64,000 bases of DNA from Glaciecola sp047637355 (GTDB lineage Bacteria > Pseudomonadota > Gammaproteobacteria > Enterobacterales > Alteromonadaceae): NCBI GenBank assembly GCA_047637355.1, contig JBLIKA010000001.1, positions 59,716 through 123,715 of the forward strand, in the 5' to 3' direction. How positions within the stretch are numbered: the first letter of the stretch is position 1; each line of letters begins with the position of its first letter. A program made the position numbers and the translations under genes. Positions 50,284-59,983 of the stretch are shown piece after piece. Below the pieces are notes generated by a model that saw only the letters and a list, made by a program, of their open reading frames with translations, was not told where the DNA came from and did not search any database.

Positions 50284-51063
50284 TTACCCTTTCTGTGCTG
50301 CTTTAAGCGCTAGCAATAGAGACTGTGCAGGCTGATAACCTGGAACGACTGTACCGTCAGGCATAATAATATTTGGCGTACCATTTACGCCAATCGCTTT
50401 GCCAAAGTTATATTGGTCAGCAACTTGATTCTCGCATGACGTGCTAGCAACATTTCCACCGGCTTTGGCTTTTGTCATTGCTTCCTGTGGATTTTCAGAA
50501 CACCAAATCGAAACAGCATCACGGTAAACTTGACTGTTAATACCTTGCCTTGGGAAAGCAAGATAGCGAACCGTAATTCCTAAATCATTAAGGATATCCA
50601 TCTCATTATGAAGCTTGCGGCAGTATCCACAAGTTGCATCAGTAAACACATTAATGACGTATTTTTCTTTTTTTGATTTGAATTCAATTGCAGAGTCTTT
50701 AAATCGCTCGATACCTTCCAGGCGGTACTTTTGTAATGCTGCACCCGTTTCATCGACAATTTCATCGCCAACGCGATATATTCGAGCACTTAGAAAATAT
50801 TCACCATTTTCACTACCATAAAAAATACCTGTATTTGTATTTATCTGTAACAAACCAGGTACATTTGAATCCGCCACCGATATTATTTTAAAGTTTAGCT
50901 TTTGCTCAAATTTTCTAATCAAATCAGCATGTTCTTCAGAAGCGCCGTCTTGTGTAGCACTTTCTTGCACAGCATTAACCCTTGCCGAAAACACAAAGAC
51001 AGATAACAAAGCTGATACAAAAAAAAGCTTCGATGCTATTTTTAACTTATTGATATAATTCAT
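50284..51063 (-). CDS. dsbC: Periplasmic disulfide isomerase DsbC
   Basis: This thiol:disulfide interchange protein repairs wrong disulfides in the periplasm. Length 259; the signal peptide covers about residues 1-32 (VFVFSARVNA). An N-terminal dimerisation domain (about 50-105) is followed by a thioredoxin-like domain with the active site TCGYCRKLHNEM. A second cysteine pair lies at WCSENP and STSCENQ, then the cis-proline loop GTPNIIMPDG. ATG 51063 has GGGGC upstream; the longest frame begins at a TTG. It lies downstream of xerD as in E. coli, but recJ does not follow. Confidence 0.95.
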   Translation of the reverse strand: MNYINKLKIASKLFFVSALLSVFVFSARVNAVQESATQDGASEEHADLIRKFEQKLNFKIISVADSNVPGLLQINTNTGIFYGSENGEYFLSARIYRVGDEIVDETGAALQKYRLEGIERFKDSAIEFKSKKEKYVINVFTDATCGYCRKLHNEMDILNDLGITVRYLAFPRQGINSQVYRDAVSIWCSENPQEAMTKAKAGGNVASTSCENQVADQYNFGKAIGVNGTPNIIMPDGTVVPGYQPAQSLLLALKAAQKG

Positions 51064-51220
51064 ATAAAGCCCCAAAAAATACTGTATGACAGATAATTTT
51101 TAAATAATTAATTAATTCAAAATATAAAGACCGACGTTTTTTGTAAAAACATTCAACGTTGCTGCAAAAATGAACGGCTTACCAAAAAATGCGTCACTAG
51201 AAATACACGATGGCACAAAA

Positions 51221-52165
51221 CTAGCCTCTAGGGTGATGGTTTTTTACCAAAGATTGAAGTCTTTCAGTCGCAACATGGGTATAAATTTGCGTTGTAGACA
51301 AGTCACTGTGCCCTAATAACATTTGTACTACGCGCAAATCAGCTCCGTGGTTTAGCAAATGTGTGGCAAATGCATGTCTTAACGTATGCGGTGACAAATG
51401 AACCTGAATACCAGCTTGCTTTGCGTGCAATTTTATACGATGCCAAAAAGTCTGTCTCGTCATCGTTGTGCCGCGCTTGCTCGGAAAAATAGTATTACTT
51501 GGTTTGCTTAATAATTGCGGGCGCCATTCTTTCAAATAGCCTGCTAAACAATCAATTGCAACTTCACCTAAGGGGACTAAACGCTCTTTATTTCCTTTGC
51601 CCATGACTCTGATAACACCCTGTAACAAACTCACTTCGTTCATTTGCAAATTGACTAATTCTGACACTCGAATACCCGTGGCATACAATACTTCTAACAT
51701 CGCTTTGTCGCGAGCATTAATGGGGTCGTCACTATTAGGAGCGGCTAATAAGTCGTCTACTTGTTGCTCCGTTAATGTGCTGGGCAGGTAGCTTGGTAGT
51801 TTAGGATTACTTACGCCTTGGGTCGGGTTATCAACTCGCCATTTTTTTATAATTGCATACTTGAAAAAAGAACGTGATGTACTCAAGAATCTTGATGTTG
51901 ACCGTTGCGATAATTTTTCTTCAAAACGCAATGTTAAGAAAGCTTGAATATCCTCTTTGTGAACTGAAACCAAAGCACTTTTATCTATTGAGTTGCGTTG
52001 TAAAAAGAGAGAGAATTTGGTGAGATCACTTCTGTAAGCTTCTGCAGTATTTTCACTCAACCCCTTTTCAATCCACAACATACTAATAAAATCGTTAATA
52101 GCAATTTCGTTTTCAGCTGACAAAATAGCTTTTTCTTTTTTACGACTAGTAACCTGTCTCTTCAT
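51221..52165 (-). CDS. xerD: Site-specific tyrosine recombinase XerD
   Basis: This tyrosine recombinase resolves chromosome dimers at dif with XerC under FtsK control. Length 314 (E. coli 298); the extra residues are a basic N-terminal tail. The N-terminal SAM-like domain holds FISMLWIEKGLSENTAEAYRSDL. Catalytic residues are visible: Arg in YATGIRVSELVNL, His and Arg in SPHTLRHAFATHLL, His in LLGHSDLSTTQIY and the nucleophilic tyrosine in TQIYTHV. It begins directly at the djlA stop without a gap, so djlA-xerD-dsbC probably form one unit. Confidence 0.96.
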   Translation of the reverse strand: MKRQVTSRKKEKAILSAENEIAINDFISMLWIEKGLSENTAEAYRSDLTKFSLFLQRNSIDKSALVSVHKEDIQAFLTLRFEEKLSQRSTSRFLSTSRSFFKYAIIKKWRVDNPTQGVSNPKLPSYLPSTLTEQQVDDLLAAPNSDDPINARDKAMLEVLYATGIRVSELVNLQMNEVSLLQGVIRVMGKGNKERLVPLGEVAIDCLAGYLKEWRPQLLSKPSNTIFPSKRGTTMTRQTFWHRIKLHAKQAGIQVHLSPHTLRHAFATHLLNHGADLRVVQMLLGHSDLSTTQIYTHVATERLQSLVKNHHPRG

Positions 52166-53062
52166 TTAAAAATGCTTATGTTTACGAACTAACTCGTAGG
52201 CGGCTTGAATATCTTGAGCTTTCTGTTTGGCAAGTTCAAGAGCCTGTGCTGGCAAACCTTTGGATGCGACTTTATCAGGATGATGCATTGACATTTGTTT
52301 TCGATACGCCTTTTTAATCAACTTTGAATCATCCCCTTCTTTAATGCCTAATATCTTAAACGCATCCTCCAATTCAGCCTTTACAGAATATGAACTAGAA
52401 TCTGCATATTGATTTTGTTGGCGTCCTTGTTCATGCCTTTGTCTATATCTGCCCCGCTGTCGGCGGTGATTGTCTGGTTGCGCTCTACCATTGCGGAAGC
52501 GTTGTTCTGCCTCAAATGTCATTATCAAGAAATCGAGTTCCACTCGTCTAAAACCGAGCGCCCTAGCAACTTTTTCTAACAATGTATATTGGGTAGAACC
52601 CAGCTTTTTGTGCGCGCAGGACGCTTGAATTAATATCTCTAAATAAATATGCAGTACATCTCGTCGCGCATGGCATTGTTCTTTAAATTGTTGAAGCATG
52701 TCGACAATCGCAAAATCGCGTTGCTTACCGTCCCGAAACGCTTGCTGAGCTTCTAATCGGACGTCACCGGTTAAGTCCATTTCATCCATCAACGCGGATG
52801 CTACCTGAATATCTTCTTGAGTGACTATACCGTCTGACTTTGCAATATGACCTAACGCAGAAAACAAACTATGAAAGAAAACGGCTTGTTGCTGAATTTC
52901 ATCTGATGTCGTGAAAAAGTGAGCAAAACCGCCTTTCTGCGAAAAGTCTTTACTATACGTTTTATCGAATATGTGGCCAACTATCAGACCTAGTGCGGCG
53001 CCCGCAATTCGGCCAAACATAAAACCCAAAAGCACACCAACAACTTTTCCCCATATTTGCAT
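52166..53062 (-). CDS. djlA: Membrane-anchored DnaJ-like co-chaperone DjlA
   Basis: This co-chaperone of DnaK is anchored by one glycine-rich N-terminal membrane segment (about residues 6-30, VVGVLLGFMFGRIAGAALG). A central TerB-like helical domain follows (ALGHIAKSDGIVTQEDIQVASALMDEM), then a basic Gln/Arg-rich linker and a C-terminal J-domain with the HPD motif in MSMHHPDKVASKG. ATG 53062 gives MQIWGK, matching E. coli MQYWGK; a frame to 53089 is open, and GAGGG lies between the two. It is divergent from lptD, as in E. coli. Confidence 0.95.
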   Translation of the reverse strand: MQIWGKVVGVLLGFMFGRIAGAALGLIVGHIFDKTYSKDFSQKGGFAHFFTTSDEIQQQAVFFHSLFSALGHIAKSDGIVTQEDIQVASALMDEMDLTGDVRLEAQQAFRDGKQRDFAIVDMLQQFKEQCHARRDVLHIYLEILIQASCAHKKLGSTQYTLLEKVARALGFRRVELDFLIMTFEAEQRFRNGRAQPDNHRRQRGRYRQRHEQGRQQNQYADSSSYSVKAELEDAFKILGIKEGDDSKLIKKAYRKQMSMHHPDKVASKGLPAQALELAKQKAQDIQAAYELVRKHKHF

Positions 53063-53401
53063 ATTTTCATTGCCCTCTGGCACGTTCATTTAAAATATTT
53101 ATCATAGATTACGCTAAATTAAAAAAGTAATGAGGTAAAAATCTAGCTCATTATTTATTTTACGCCTAAATTAGCTGTAATTTTCGGCATTTTACAAAAA
53201 AAAACGCATTTATTGCCCATTTTCCAACAATATAGTTGGTTATTCTCCCTCAAAGCATTAAAATTTATGGTTATTTGAATCTTATGCAAAATAACGCTTC
53301 AAAATTCTGAATGTTTAGATGCTAAAGCATCAGTATGCAAAAATTAGTATTGGCTTAAAGAGCCTGAGACTAGCTAAAAAGGTTACCTAAAAAATCATTT
53401 A
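53063..53401. other. Divergent gap between djlA and lptD
   Basis: About 340 bp of AT-rich DNA holds the promoters of djlA and lptD. I see no gene. A sigma-E promoter, usual for lptD-surA in E. coli, was looked for (GAACTT, 16-17 bp, TCTGA); a TCTGA is present at 53308-53312, but no matching -35 box stands at the right distance. Confidence 0.4.
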
Positions 53402-55615
53402 ATGATCAAATTTTTTTCTATTATCACGCTCAGTATCAGTGCATTTTTTGTAAGTGCGCAAAGCACTGAGTTGTGCATACCTCAAAGCGCTCAATTTGAC
53501 CCTTCGCTGTTAACCACGAACAAACAAATCAGCGTGAGTTCTGACGTTGCTCAAATGATTCAGAACAGTTCAGCTTTATTCAATGGTAACGTTACCATTA
53601 CAAGTCCAAATTCAATGATTAATGCCGATGTTGCGCAGATAGACAATAACGGCAAACAAGTCATCGCTAGTGGCGATGTGCTTTATCGAGACCAAGCACT
53701 GCAAGTCGAAAGTCAAGGCGTTGAATTAAATAGCGAACTCAAGTTATTACAAATGCAAGATACTGAGTACCAGTTTAAGGACATTTCTGGGCGAGGCTCT
53801 GCCGATTTACTTTCGCTTTCTGGTGAGCAGGGCTTGCGTTTAGAACAAGTTTCATTTACGACTTGCCCAAAAGGTGGCGAAGATTGGAAAATGTTTGCAA
53901 GTGAAATAGTCATTGGTAAAGACAGCCCATTCGGCGAAGCTTATAACACTAAATTTTATGTTGGCGGTGTACCTGTATTTTGGCTTCCCTATTTTGCGTT
54001 TCCAGTGACAGCTGATCGTCAAAGCGGTTTGTTGTTTCCAAATATTGGCAGCTCCAGTCGCACCGGTGCAGAATATGAACAACCATTGTATTGGAATATT
54101 GCGCCTAATTATGATGCAACTATTTCACCAAGAATAATGACTAACCGCGGTATTCAACTGAAAACAGAGTTTCGCTATTTGTTCAGCCAAAGCCAAGGTG
54201 AAGTCCAATTAGAATATTTACCTAAAGATATTGATACTGAAACTCAGGATGAGCGATATTTTTATCGCTATTTACATCAAGGAAAAATCAGTGACAACTG
54301 GAATCTAAACATTGATTTCAGTGGAATAAGTGACGACAATTACATTGTCGATCTCGGGTCTGACTATTATAATCGCGCGGACACTCATTTATATCGTCAG
54401 CTTGGACTAAGTTACTACTCACCCAATCTCGATTTCTCATTGAATTTCCGAGATTTCGAAGTTGTCGGCGATCATCCAGACGTGTATCGTGCATTGCCAG
54501 AAATGAAACTCAATTATGATACTGACTTAGGAGAATATATTGATTTTACGCTAGCGAGTGAAGCGGCGTATTTTGAAAACTCACTTGAGTCAAAACCCAA
54601 TGCTTTTCGGGTTCATATTGAACCTAGTTTGTCATTGCCGTATCAGCGCGCTTGGGGTGAATTATTAGCAGAAGTTAGTGTATTACAAACCTACTATGAA
54701 CAAGAATTGCCACAGGGCTCAGTGGGTGAGTTGGACGAAAGTGTTAGCAGAACGATCGGACAAGGACGATTATACGGTTCACTTATTTTCGAAAAAGAGG
54801 ACTTAGTACTAGATAATAAGTACTTACTTACCATCGAACCCAAAGTGCAGTATCTTTACACCAGCTTCGAGGAGCAAGACAATATAGGTCTGTATGATAC
54901 GACGCCTCTGTTGACTACCTTTAATAATTTGTTCCGAGGTCAGGAATTTACTGGCTTGGATCGAATTAACGACAACAATCAATTTACTCTGGGTGCCACG
55001 GCTAGATTAGTAGACCAACAAAATAGAGAGAAACTCGTTCTGAGTGTTGGTCAAATATTTTACTTACAAGACAGTAAATTGATAAGTAGCGCGAGAGAGG
55101 AGAAGCGCTCAGCGTTGGCAGCCGAATTTGATTGGCAAGTGAACCAACGCTGGTTTTTGCACTCTGATATTCAAGTTGCAACGCAAACACAAAAAGTAAA
55201 ACGTAGTAGTATTGCGACTGAGTACCGTATTGACGATAATAAACTGATTCAGATGAACCATCGTTATATTCGTGACCTTTCAGGAGAGGAAATAAACCAG
55301 TTTGGGGTGACAGCTAGCTGGCCAATAAACCAAAATTGGCATTGGGTGGGACGTTGGTATAGAGACGCTCAACGATCAAGAACAACCGAAAGCTTTGCTG
55401 GCATTCAGTACGAGAGCTGTTGCTGGGCACTGCGTATCACTTATCAGCGCAGCCTGAGTAATCGATTTGATGCTACTGGTTTGCGAACAACCGATGAGTT
55501 TGATTCAGGTATAGGCTTACAATTTATTATAAAAGGTATAGGCAGCCGAAGAAGTAATTCCGATATTTTAGAACAAGGTATGTTTGGTTACCGCCAACCC
55601 TATGTTTTAAATTAA
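53402..55615 (+). CDS. lptD: LPS assembly outer-membrane protein LptD
   Basis: This beta-barrel with LptE inserts lipopolysaccharide into the outer leaflet. Length 737 (E. coli 784). A signal peptide (about 1-19) precedes the periplasmic beta-jellyroll (residues about 38-180, with LFNGNVTITSPNSMINAD). The barrel starts around YFAFPVTADRQSGLLFPNIG and ends near the C-terminus. The cysteines needed for the two long-range disulfides are present: one at the N-terminus (ELCIPQ), one in FTTCPKGG and the adjacent pair in YESCCWAL. It is first gene of lptD-surA-pdxA-rsmA-apaG-apaH. Confidence 0.96.
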   Translation: MIKFFSIITLSISAFFVSAQSTELCIPQSAQFDPSLLTTNKQISVSSDVAQMIQNSSALFNGNVTITSPNSMINADVAQIDNNGKQVIASGDVLYRDQALQVESQGVELNSELKLLQMQDTEYQFKDISGRGSADLLSLSGEQGLRLEQVSFTTCPKGGEDWKMFASEIVIGKDSPFGEAYNTKFYVGGVPVFWLPYFAFPVTADRQSGLLFPNIGSSSRTGAEYEQPLYWNIAPNYDATISPRIMTNRGIQLKTEFRYLFSQSQGEVQLEYLPKDIDTETQDERYFYRYLHQGKISDNWNLNIDFSGISDDNYIVDLGSDYYNRADTHLYRQLGLSYYSPNLDFSLNFRDFEVVGDHPDVYRALPEMKLNYDTDLGEYIDFTLASEAAYFENSLESKPNAFRVHIEPSLSLPYQRAWGELLAEVSVLQTYYEQELPQGSVGELDESVSRTIGQGRLYGSLIFEKEDLVLDNKYLLTIEPKVQYLYTSFEEQDNIGLYDTTPLLTTFNNLFRGQEFTGLDRINDNNQFTLGATARLVDQQNREKLVLSVGQIFYLQDSKLISSAREEKRSALAAEFDWQVNQRWFLHSDIQVATQTQKVKRSSIATEYRIDDNKLIQMNHRYIRDLSGEEINQFGVTASWPINQNWHWVGRWYRDAQRSRTTESFAGIQYESCCWALRITYQRSLSNRFDATGLRTTDEFDSGIGLQFIIKGIGSRRSNSDILEQGMFGYRQPYVLN

Positions 55616-55647
55616 CTAGATTTTGACGTTATATAATTAGAGAAAAT

Positions 55648-56949
55648 ATGAAATACAGATTATTAAAAGCAAGCTTACTGAGTGCTTCCGTGCTTTTCAG
55701 CATGCTAGCAAACGCGGTTGAAGAAAGACTCGACAAAGTATCTGTCATCGTAGACCAAGGCGTAATTCTTGAAACTGAAATATCCGAGCTTGTAGATGGG
55801 GTGAAACAAGGCGCAGTTGCTCAAGGGCAGGCGTTACCGTCGGATAGAGCTTTGCGTACTCAGGCAATTGAGCGCTTAATTTTAAAGAATTTGCAGATGC
55901 AAATGGCAGAACGTATGGGTATTCAAATTAGCGACCCTCAACTTGATCAGACTATCGGTAATATTGCAAAGGAAGACAATATCAGTGTCGAGCAGTTGCG
56001 TGAAAAAGTTCAAGCCGACGGCTTATCATATGAAGTGTATCGCGAAAAAGTACGAGAGGAGTTAATAACGGGTGAAGTGACTCGCGCAAATGTAAGACGT
56101 CGTGTTTATATCACACCACAAGAAATCAGTACTTTAGTTAACTTGATCAGTCAACAAGGAGCAGAACAAGCTGAGTACCGTTTAGGTCACATCCTTATTG
56201 CGGTGCCATCAGGCGCCACCGAAGATCAAATTTCTGCATCGAGAGAGACTGCCGACAAAGTTCTTGAACTATTAAACTCTGGGTCTGATTTTACTAAAAT
56301 TGCTATTGCATCCTCTTCTGGTCCAAAGGCTCTTGAAGGCGGTGACTTGGGTTTTATGAATGTTAACTCCATGCCAACGCTGTTTGCTGAAGCGATACAA
56401 AGTAAGAAAAAAGACGCCTTGATTGGTCCGTTGCGCAGTGGTGCGGGTTTTCACGTTTTGAAAATATTAGAATTAAGAGGCGTCGAGACTGTTGAGGTTG
56501 AAGAAGTCAACGCGCGCCATATTTTAGTGTCTCCATCGATTATTCTTAGCGACCAAAAAGCAGAGAAGATGCTTAAAGAATTCCGAACTAAGCTTATTGA
56601 AGGTGAAGAAGATTTTGCCGAGCTGGCAAAAGAATACTCTGAAGATCCGGGCTCAGCTTTGAAGGGCGGTATATTGGGTTGGAATGACCCTAGTATATAT
56701 GTACCTGAGTTTAAAGAAGCACTTAGTACACTTGAAAAAAATGAGTACAGTCAGCCAATCAGAACTGTACACGGTTGGCATTTGATACAGTTACTTGAGC
56801 GTCGAATTGATGATGCGACAGAAAAACGTAAAGAAGATCGCGCGTATCAATTATTATTTAACAGAAAATTCAATGAAGAAACCGATACTTGGTTACGTGA
56901 GATGCGCGATGGTGCTTACATTGAATTACTTGATAAAAAAGACCTGTAA
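55648..56949 (+). CDS. surA: Periplasmic chaperone and prolyl isomerase SurA
   Basis: This chaperone carries outer-membrane proteins to the BAM complex. Length 433 (E. coli 428). A signal peptide of about 22 residues (MLANA) is followed by the N-terminal chaperone domain (DKVSVIVDQGVILETEI, IERLILKNLQMQMAERMG). Two parvulin domains begin at YRLGHILIAVPSGAT and NARHILVSPSIIL, and a C-terminal helix completes the chaperone module. It is 32 bp after lptD, and its stop overlaps the pdxA start (TAATG). Co-expression with lptD fits its role in LptD folding. Confidence 0.97.
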   Translation: MKYRLLKASLLSASVLFSMLANAVEERLDKVSVIVDQGVILETEISELVDGVKQGAVAQGQALPSDRALRTQAIERLILKNLQMQMAERMGIQISDPQLDQTIGNIAKEDNISVEQLREKVQADGLSYEVYREKVREELITGEVTRANVRRRVYITPQEISTLVNLISQQGAEQAEYRLGHILIAVPSGATEDQISASRETADKVLELLNSGSDFTKIAIASSSGPKALEGGDLGFMNVNSMPTLFAEAIQSKKKDALIGPLRSGAGFHVLKILELRGVETVEVEEVNARHILVSPSIILSDQKAEKMLKEFRTKLIEGEEDFAELAKEYSEDPGSALKGGILGWNDPSIYVPEFKEALSTLEKNEYSQPIRTVHGWHLIQLLERRIDDATEKRKEDRAYQLLFNRKFNEETDTWLREMRDGAYIELLDKKDL

Positions 56950-57935
56950 TGTCAAAAAATCTAAAGATCGCTGTTACACCTGGTGAGCCGGCGGGTATTG
57001 GCCCAGACCTCATTATTATGCTATCTCAGCAACACTGGGATGCTCAGTTAGTGGTCTATGCCGACGCGAATATGTTGCAAGAGCGGGCAAAACTGCTTGG
57101 TATTAAGTTAGATATTATTCCTTATAAAGAGGATAGTACTTACCTGCAGCAACCCGGACAATTAATTGTTAAGCATATTCCTGTAAAAGTTCCGGTGATC
57201 GCTGGAGAGTTAGACAGCGAGAATGGTCATTATGTTGTTGAGACCCTGCGTCAAGCATGCGATGAGAATATTAGCGGCAAATTCGACGCTGTTGTTACTG
57301 GTCCTGTGCACAAAGGCATAATAAATAAAGCAGGTATTTCGTTCAGTGGCCACACAGAATTTTTTGCTAATCAATCTAATTGCAGCGACGTAGTTATGAT
57401 GCTGGCAACTGAGGGTTTGCGCGTGTGTCTAGCGACAACACATATTCCATTGCAATATGTTTCACAAGCAATCACACCAGAGCGTCTCGACAAAGTGATT
57501 CATATTATCCATACCGACATGAAACTAAAATTCGGTATCGAATCACCTACAATCTATGTTTGTGGTCTAAACCCGCATGCGGGAGAAGATGGCCATTTAG
57601 GTAAAGAAGAAATATTAGTGATCACCCCTAAATTGAATGAACTGCGCGCACAAGGTATTGACTTAGTGGGCCCGCTTCCTGCGGATACTATTTTCCAACC
57701 TAAGTATTTAGAAAAGGCTGATGCAGTATTGGCGATGTATCACGATCAAGGTTTACCAGTATTGAAATATAAAGGCTTCGGTGCATCAGTGAATATTACT
57801 CTTGGCCTCCCTTTCATCAGAACCTCTGTAGATCACGGCACTGCCGCTGATCTTGCTGGTTCAGGCAAGATCGATTGTGGTAGTTTCAGTATGGCAATAA
57901 AGAAAGCCATCAAGTTGGCTGGGAAAAAGACATGA
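56949..57935 (+). CDS. pdxA: 4-hydroxythreonine-4-phosphate dehydrogenase
   Basis: This NAD- and metal-dependent enzyme provides the amine substrate used by PdxJ in vitamin B6 synthesis. Length 328 (E. coli 329). Motifs: AVTPGEPAGIGPDL, VVTGPVHKGIINKAGISFSGHTEFF (metal and phosphate ligands), CGLNPHAGEDGHLG, and YHDQGLPVLKYKGFG near the C-terminus. It overlaps surA by 1 nt and rsmA by 4 nt, so translation is tightly coupled. Confidence 0.97.
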   Translation: MSKNLKIAVTPGEPAGIGPDLIIMLSQQHWDAQLVVYADANMLQERAKLLGIKLDIIPYKEDSTYLQQPGQLIVKHIPVKVPVIAGELDSENGHYVVETLRQACDENISGKFDAVVTGPVHKGIINKAGISFSGHTEFFANQSNCSDVVMMLATEGLRVCLATTHIPLQYVSQAITPERLDKVIHIIHTDMKLKFGIESPTIYVCGLNPHAGEDGHLGKEEILVITPKLNELRAQGIDLVGPLPADTIFQPKYLEKADAVLAMYHDQGLPVLKYKGFGASVNITLGLPFIRTSVDHGTAADLAGSGKIDCGSFSMAIKKAIKLAGKKT

Positions 57936-58753
57936 GTCAAAAGCATTTGGGCCACACAGCAAGAAAACGCTTTGGTCAAAACTTTTTGCATGATCAATAT
58001 GTGATTGATCAAATAGTATCCGCTATCAACCCAAAACCAGGCGAAAACTTGGTAGAGATTGGACCTGGCTTGGGCGCGTTAACTGACCTCGTTGCCGAAG
58101 AAGTGGATCATTTGACCGTTGTTGAGCTTGATAGAGACTTAGCAAAAAGGCTACGTGAACATCCATTCTTAGGTAAAAAATTAACTGTCATAGAAGAAGA
58201 TGCATTGAAATTTGATTTCGCTAGCTTGGTTAAAACAGACGGTGATTTAAGAATTTTTGGTAACCTCCCCTATAATATTTCAACGCCATTAATGTTCCAT
58301 TTATTTTCTTTCACCAAAAAAGTCAAGGATATGCACTTCATGTTACAAAATGAAGTGGTCAAGCGGCTATGTGCAACCCACGGTGACAAGCTTTATGGTC
58401 GTCTATCGGTCATGGCACAATATTATTGTCAACCCATTCCCGTTGTCGCTGTTCCACCAAGCGCATTTAAACCTGCCCCAAAAGTAGACTCTGCTTTTGT
58501 TAGGCTCATTCCGCATGCGACACCACCAGCTCAAGTTGATAACATCGATCGCTTACAACAAGTCGTTACTACTGCATTTAATCAGCGCAGAAAGACCATT
58601 CGTAATAGCTTGAAAGAGTTAATGACGCATGAGGAAATAGAAGCATTGGGTATAAAACCCGAATTAAGAGCCGAAGCCTTATCTTTACAACAGTTTGCTT
58701 CACTAGCAAATTACGTTGAAAAGAAGCGTGTAGAAGCTGGAATAGAAGGATAA
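57932..58753 (+). CDS. rsmA: 16S rRNA dimethyladenosine transferase RsmA (KsgA)
   Basis: This enzyme dimethylates A1518 and A1519 of 16S rRNA late in 30S assembly. Length 273 (E. coli 273). Motifs: RKRFGQNFLHDQYVIDQIV, the SAM-binding VEIGPGLGALTDLV, VVELDRDLAKRL, FGNLPYNISTPLMFHL (the NLPY catalytic motif) and a C-terminal helical domain with TAFNQRRKTIRNSLKEL. It overlaps pdxA by 4 nt and precedes apaG by 16 bp, the canonical order. Confidence 0.98.
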   Translation: MSQKHLGHTARKRFGQNFLHDQYVIDQIVSAINPKPGENLVEIGPGLGALTDLVAEEVDHLTVVELDRDLAKRLREHPFLGKKLTVIEEDALKFDFASLVKTDGDLRIFGNLPYNISTPLMFHLFSFTKKVKDMHFMLQNEVVKRLCATHGDKLYGRLSVMAQYYCQPIPVVAVPPSAFKPAPKVDSAFVRLIPHATPPAQVDNIDRLQQVVTTAFNQRRKTIRNSLKELMTHEEIEALGIKPELRAEALSLQQFASLANYVEKKRVEAGIEG

Positions 58754-58769
58754 AAGGCAGAATAACAGT

Positions 58770-59144
58770 ATGAAGAAATCATTAGATATTAGCACAAAAA
58801 CGACATTTATTGGCCTTCAAGATACTGGCGACGAAACCCCTATTTACGTTTTCAGCTACACCGTGATCATTAACAATAATCTGTCTCAACCGGCTCAGCT
58901 TAAGAACCGATATTGGTTAATTACTAATGGCGACGGCGAAAAAGTAGAGGTACAAGGTGAAGGAGTTGTGGGCGAACAACCTATTATTCAGCCGAATGAG
59001 AGCTTTGAATACACAAGCGCGTCAATGATCAAGACCGAAGTTGGAACGATGGAAGGTTATTACGAATTTGAATTTGCTGACGGGCAACTTCATCGTGAAC
59101 AGATCCCGGTATTTAATTTATCAAAACCAAATAGTATCCATTAG
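58770..59144 (+). CDS. apaG: ApaG protein
   Basis: This protein of 124 residues has the immunoglobulin-like ApaG (DUF525) fold. The stretches YVFSYTVIINNNLSQPAQLKNRYWLIT, GEGVVGEQPIIQPNESFEYTSASMI and GTMEGYYEFEF are the core of the family. It is encoded with the Ap4A hydrolase gene apaH, and its biochemical role is not firmly known. It begins 16 bp after rsmA and ends 8 bp before apaH. Confidence 0.97.
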   Translation: MKKSLDISTKTTFIGLQDTGDETPIYVFSYTVIINNNLSQPAQLKNRYWLITNGDGEKVEVQGEGVVGEQPIIQPNESFEYTSASMIKTEVGTMEGYYEFEFADGQLHREQIPVFNLSKPNSIH

Positions 59145-59152
59145 TTTTTGCT

Positions 59153-59959
59153 ATGAATAATTATGTCGTTGGCGATATTCAAGGGTGTTACAAAGGATTA
59201 CGCAAACTGCTCAAGAGTGCTGGCTTTGACCCAAAAAAAGATAAATTATGGGCCGTGGGAGACCTTATTGCGCGTGGCCCCCAGTCACTCGAAACACTTA
59301 AGTTTTTAAAGGACTTAGGTACTCCACATTTTGATACCGTATTAGGTAATCACGACTTACATCTTATTGCGATGGCTCATGGCATAAGCACACCCAAACC
59401 GGTCGATAAATTAGATCCTTTAATTAAACACCAATCATTTAATGAACTCATCGACTGGTTGTGTACTAAAAAGTTGGCTTTAACGCCAGCAAAAAATCAC
59501 TTCATATCACACGCCGGCTTGTATCCGATGTGGTCTACAAAAAAAGCTATTTCGCTGTCAGATGAAGTTAGTGAAGCTTTAATGGGTAGTCATAGACTTC
59601 AATTTTTGAAGAAAATGTATGGTAATTCCCCAGCCATTTGGAACGACGACCTAGAAGGTGCTGACCGTCTTAGGTTTGTCGTAAACGCCTTAACGCGAAT
59701 GCGTTTTTTAAATGGTGACTCACTCGAATTCAAAACTAAATGTCACCCCGATCTAGCGCCTGCAGAATTAACACCTTGGTACCTTTGTCCCAATCCTAGT
59801 TTGAAGAAAAAAAAAGTTCTTTTATTCGGTCATTGGGCATCTTTAATGGGTGAAACTAATAATGAAAATGTAATTGCACTCGATACCGGGTTTGTATGGG
59901 GTAAGCAAATGACACTTTATTGCATTGAAACAAAACAATTTTTTTCGCAAACAGCTTAA
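59153..59959 (+). CDS. apaH: Bis(5'-nucleosyl)-tetraphosphatase (symmetrical) ApaH
   Basis: This hydrolase splits Ap4A into two ADP and removes Np4 caps from RNA. Length 268 (E. coli 280). The metallophosphatase signature is complete: VGDIQGCYKGLRKLL, WAVGDLIARGPQSLETL, VLGNHDLHLIA, then ISHAGLYP and LLFGHWASLMG. The last codons overlap the sigma-28-like promoter of the chemoreceptor. It is the last gene of the lptD operon; folA, which follows in E. coli, is not here. Confidence 0.97.
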   Translation: MNNYVVGDIQGCYKGLRKLLKSAGFDPKKDKLWAVGDLIARGPQSLETLKFLKDLGTPHFDTVLGNHDLHLIAMAHGISTPKPVDKLDPLIKHQSFNELIDWLCTKKLALTPAKNHFISHAGLYPMWSTKKAISLSDEVSEALMGSHRLQFLKKMYGNSPAIWNDDLEGADRLRFVVNALTRMRFLNGDSLEFKTKCHPDLAPAELTPWYLCPNPSLKKKKVLLFGHWASLMGETNNENVIALDTGFVWGKQMTLYCIETKQFFSQTA

Positions 59960-59983
59960 AGAAAAACAGTTGCTTACCGATAC
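59957..59983 (+). promoter_or_regulatory. Sigma-28 (FliA)-type promoter for the chemoreceptor
   Basis: TAAAGAAA (59957-59964), an 11-bp spacer and ACCGATAC (59976-59983) closely match the FliA consensus TAAAGTTT-N11-GCCGATAA. The core bases TAAAG and CCGATA are exact and so is the spacing. It lies 121 bp before the chemoreceptor start, with the -35 beginning in the apaH stop codon. Confidence 0.75.

Noticed and set aside
53281..53320. Sigma-E promoter for lptD-surA
   Set aside because: A TCTGA -10-like element exists, but no GAACTT-type -35 lies 16-17 bp before it.
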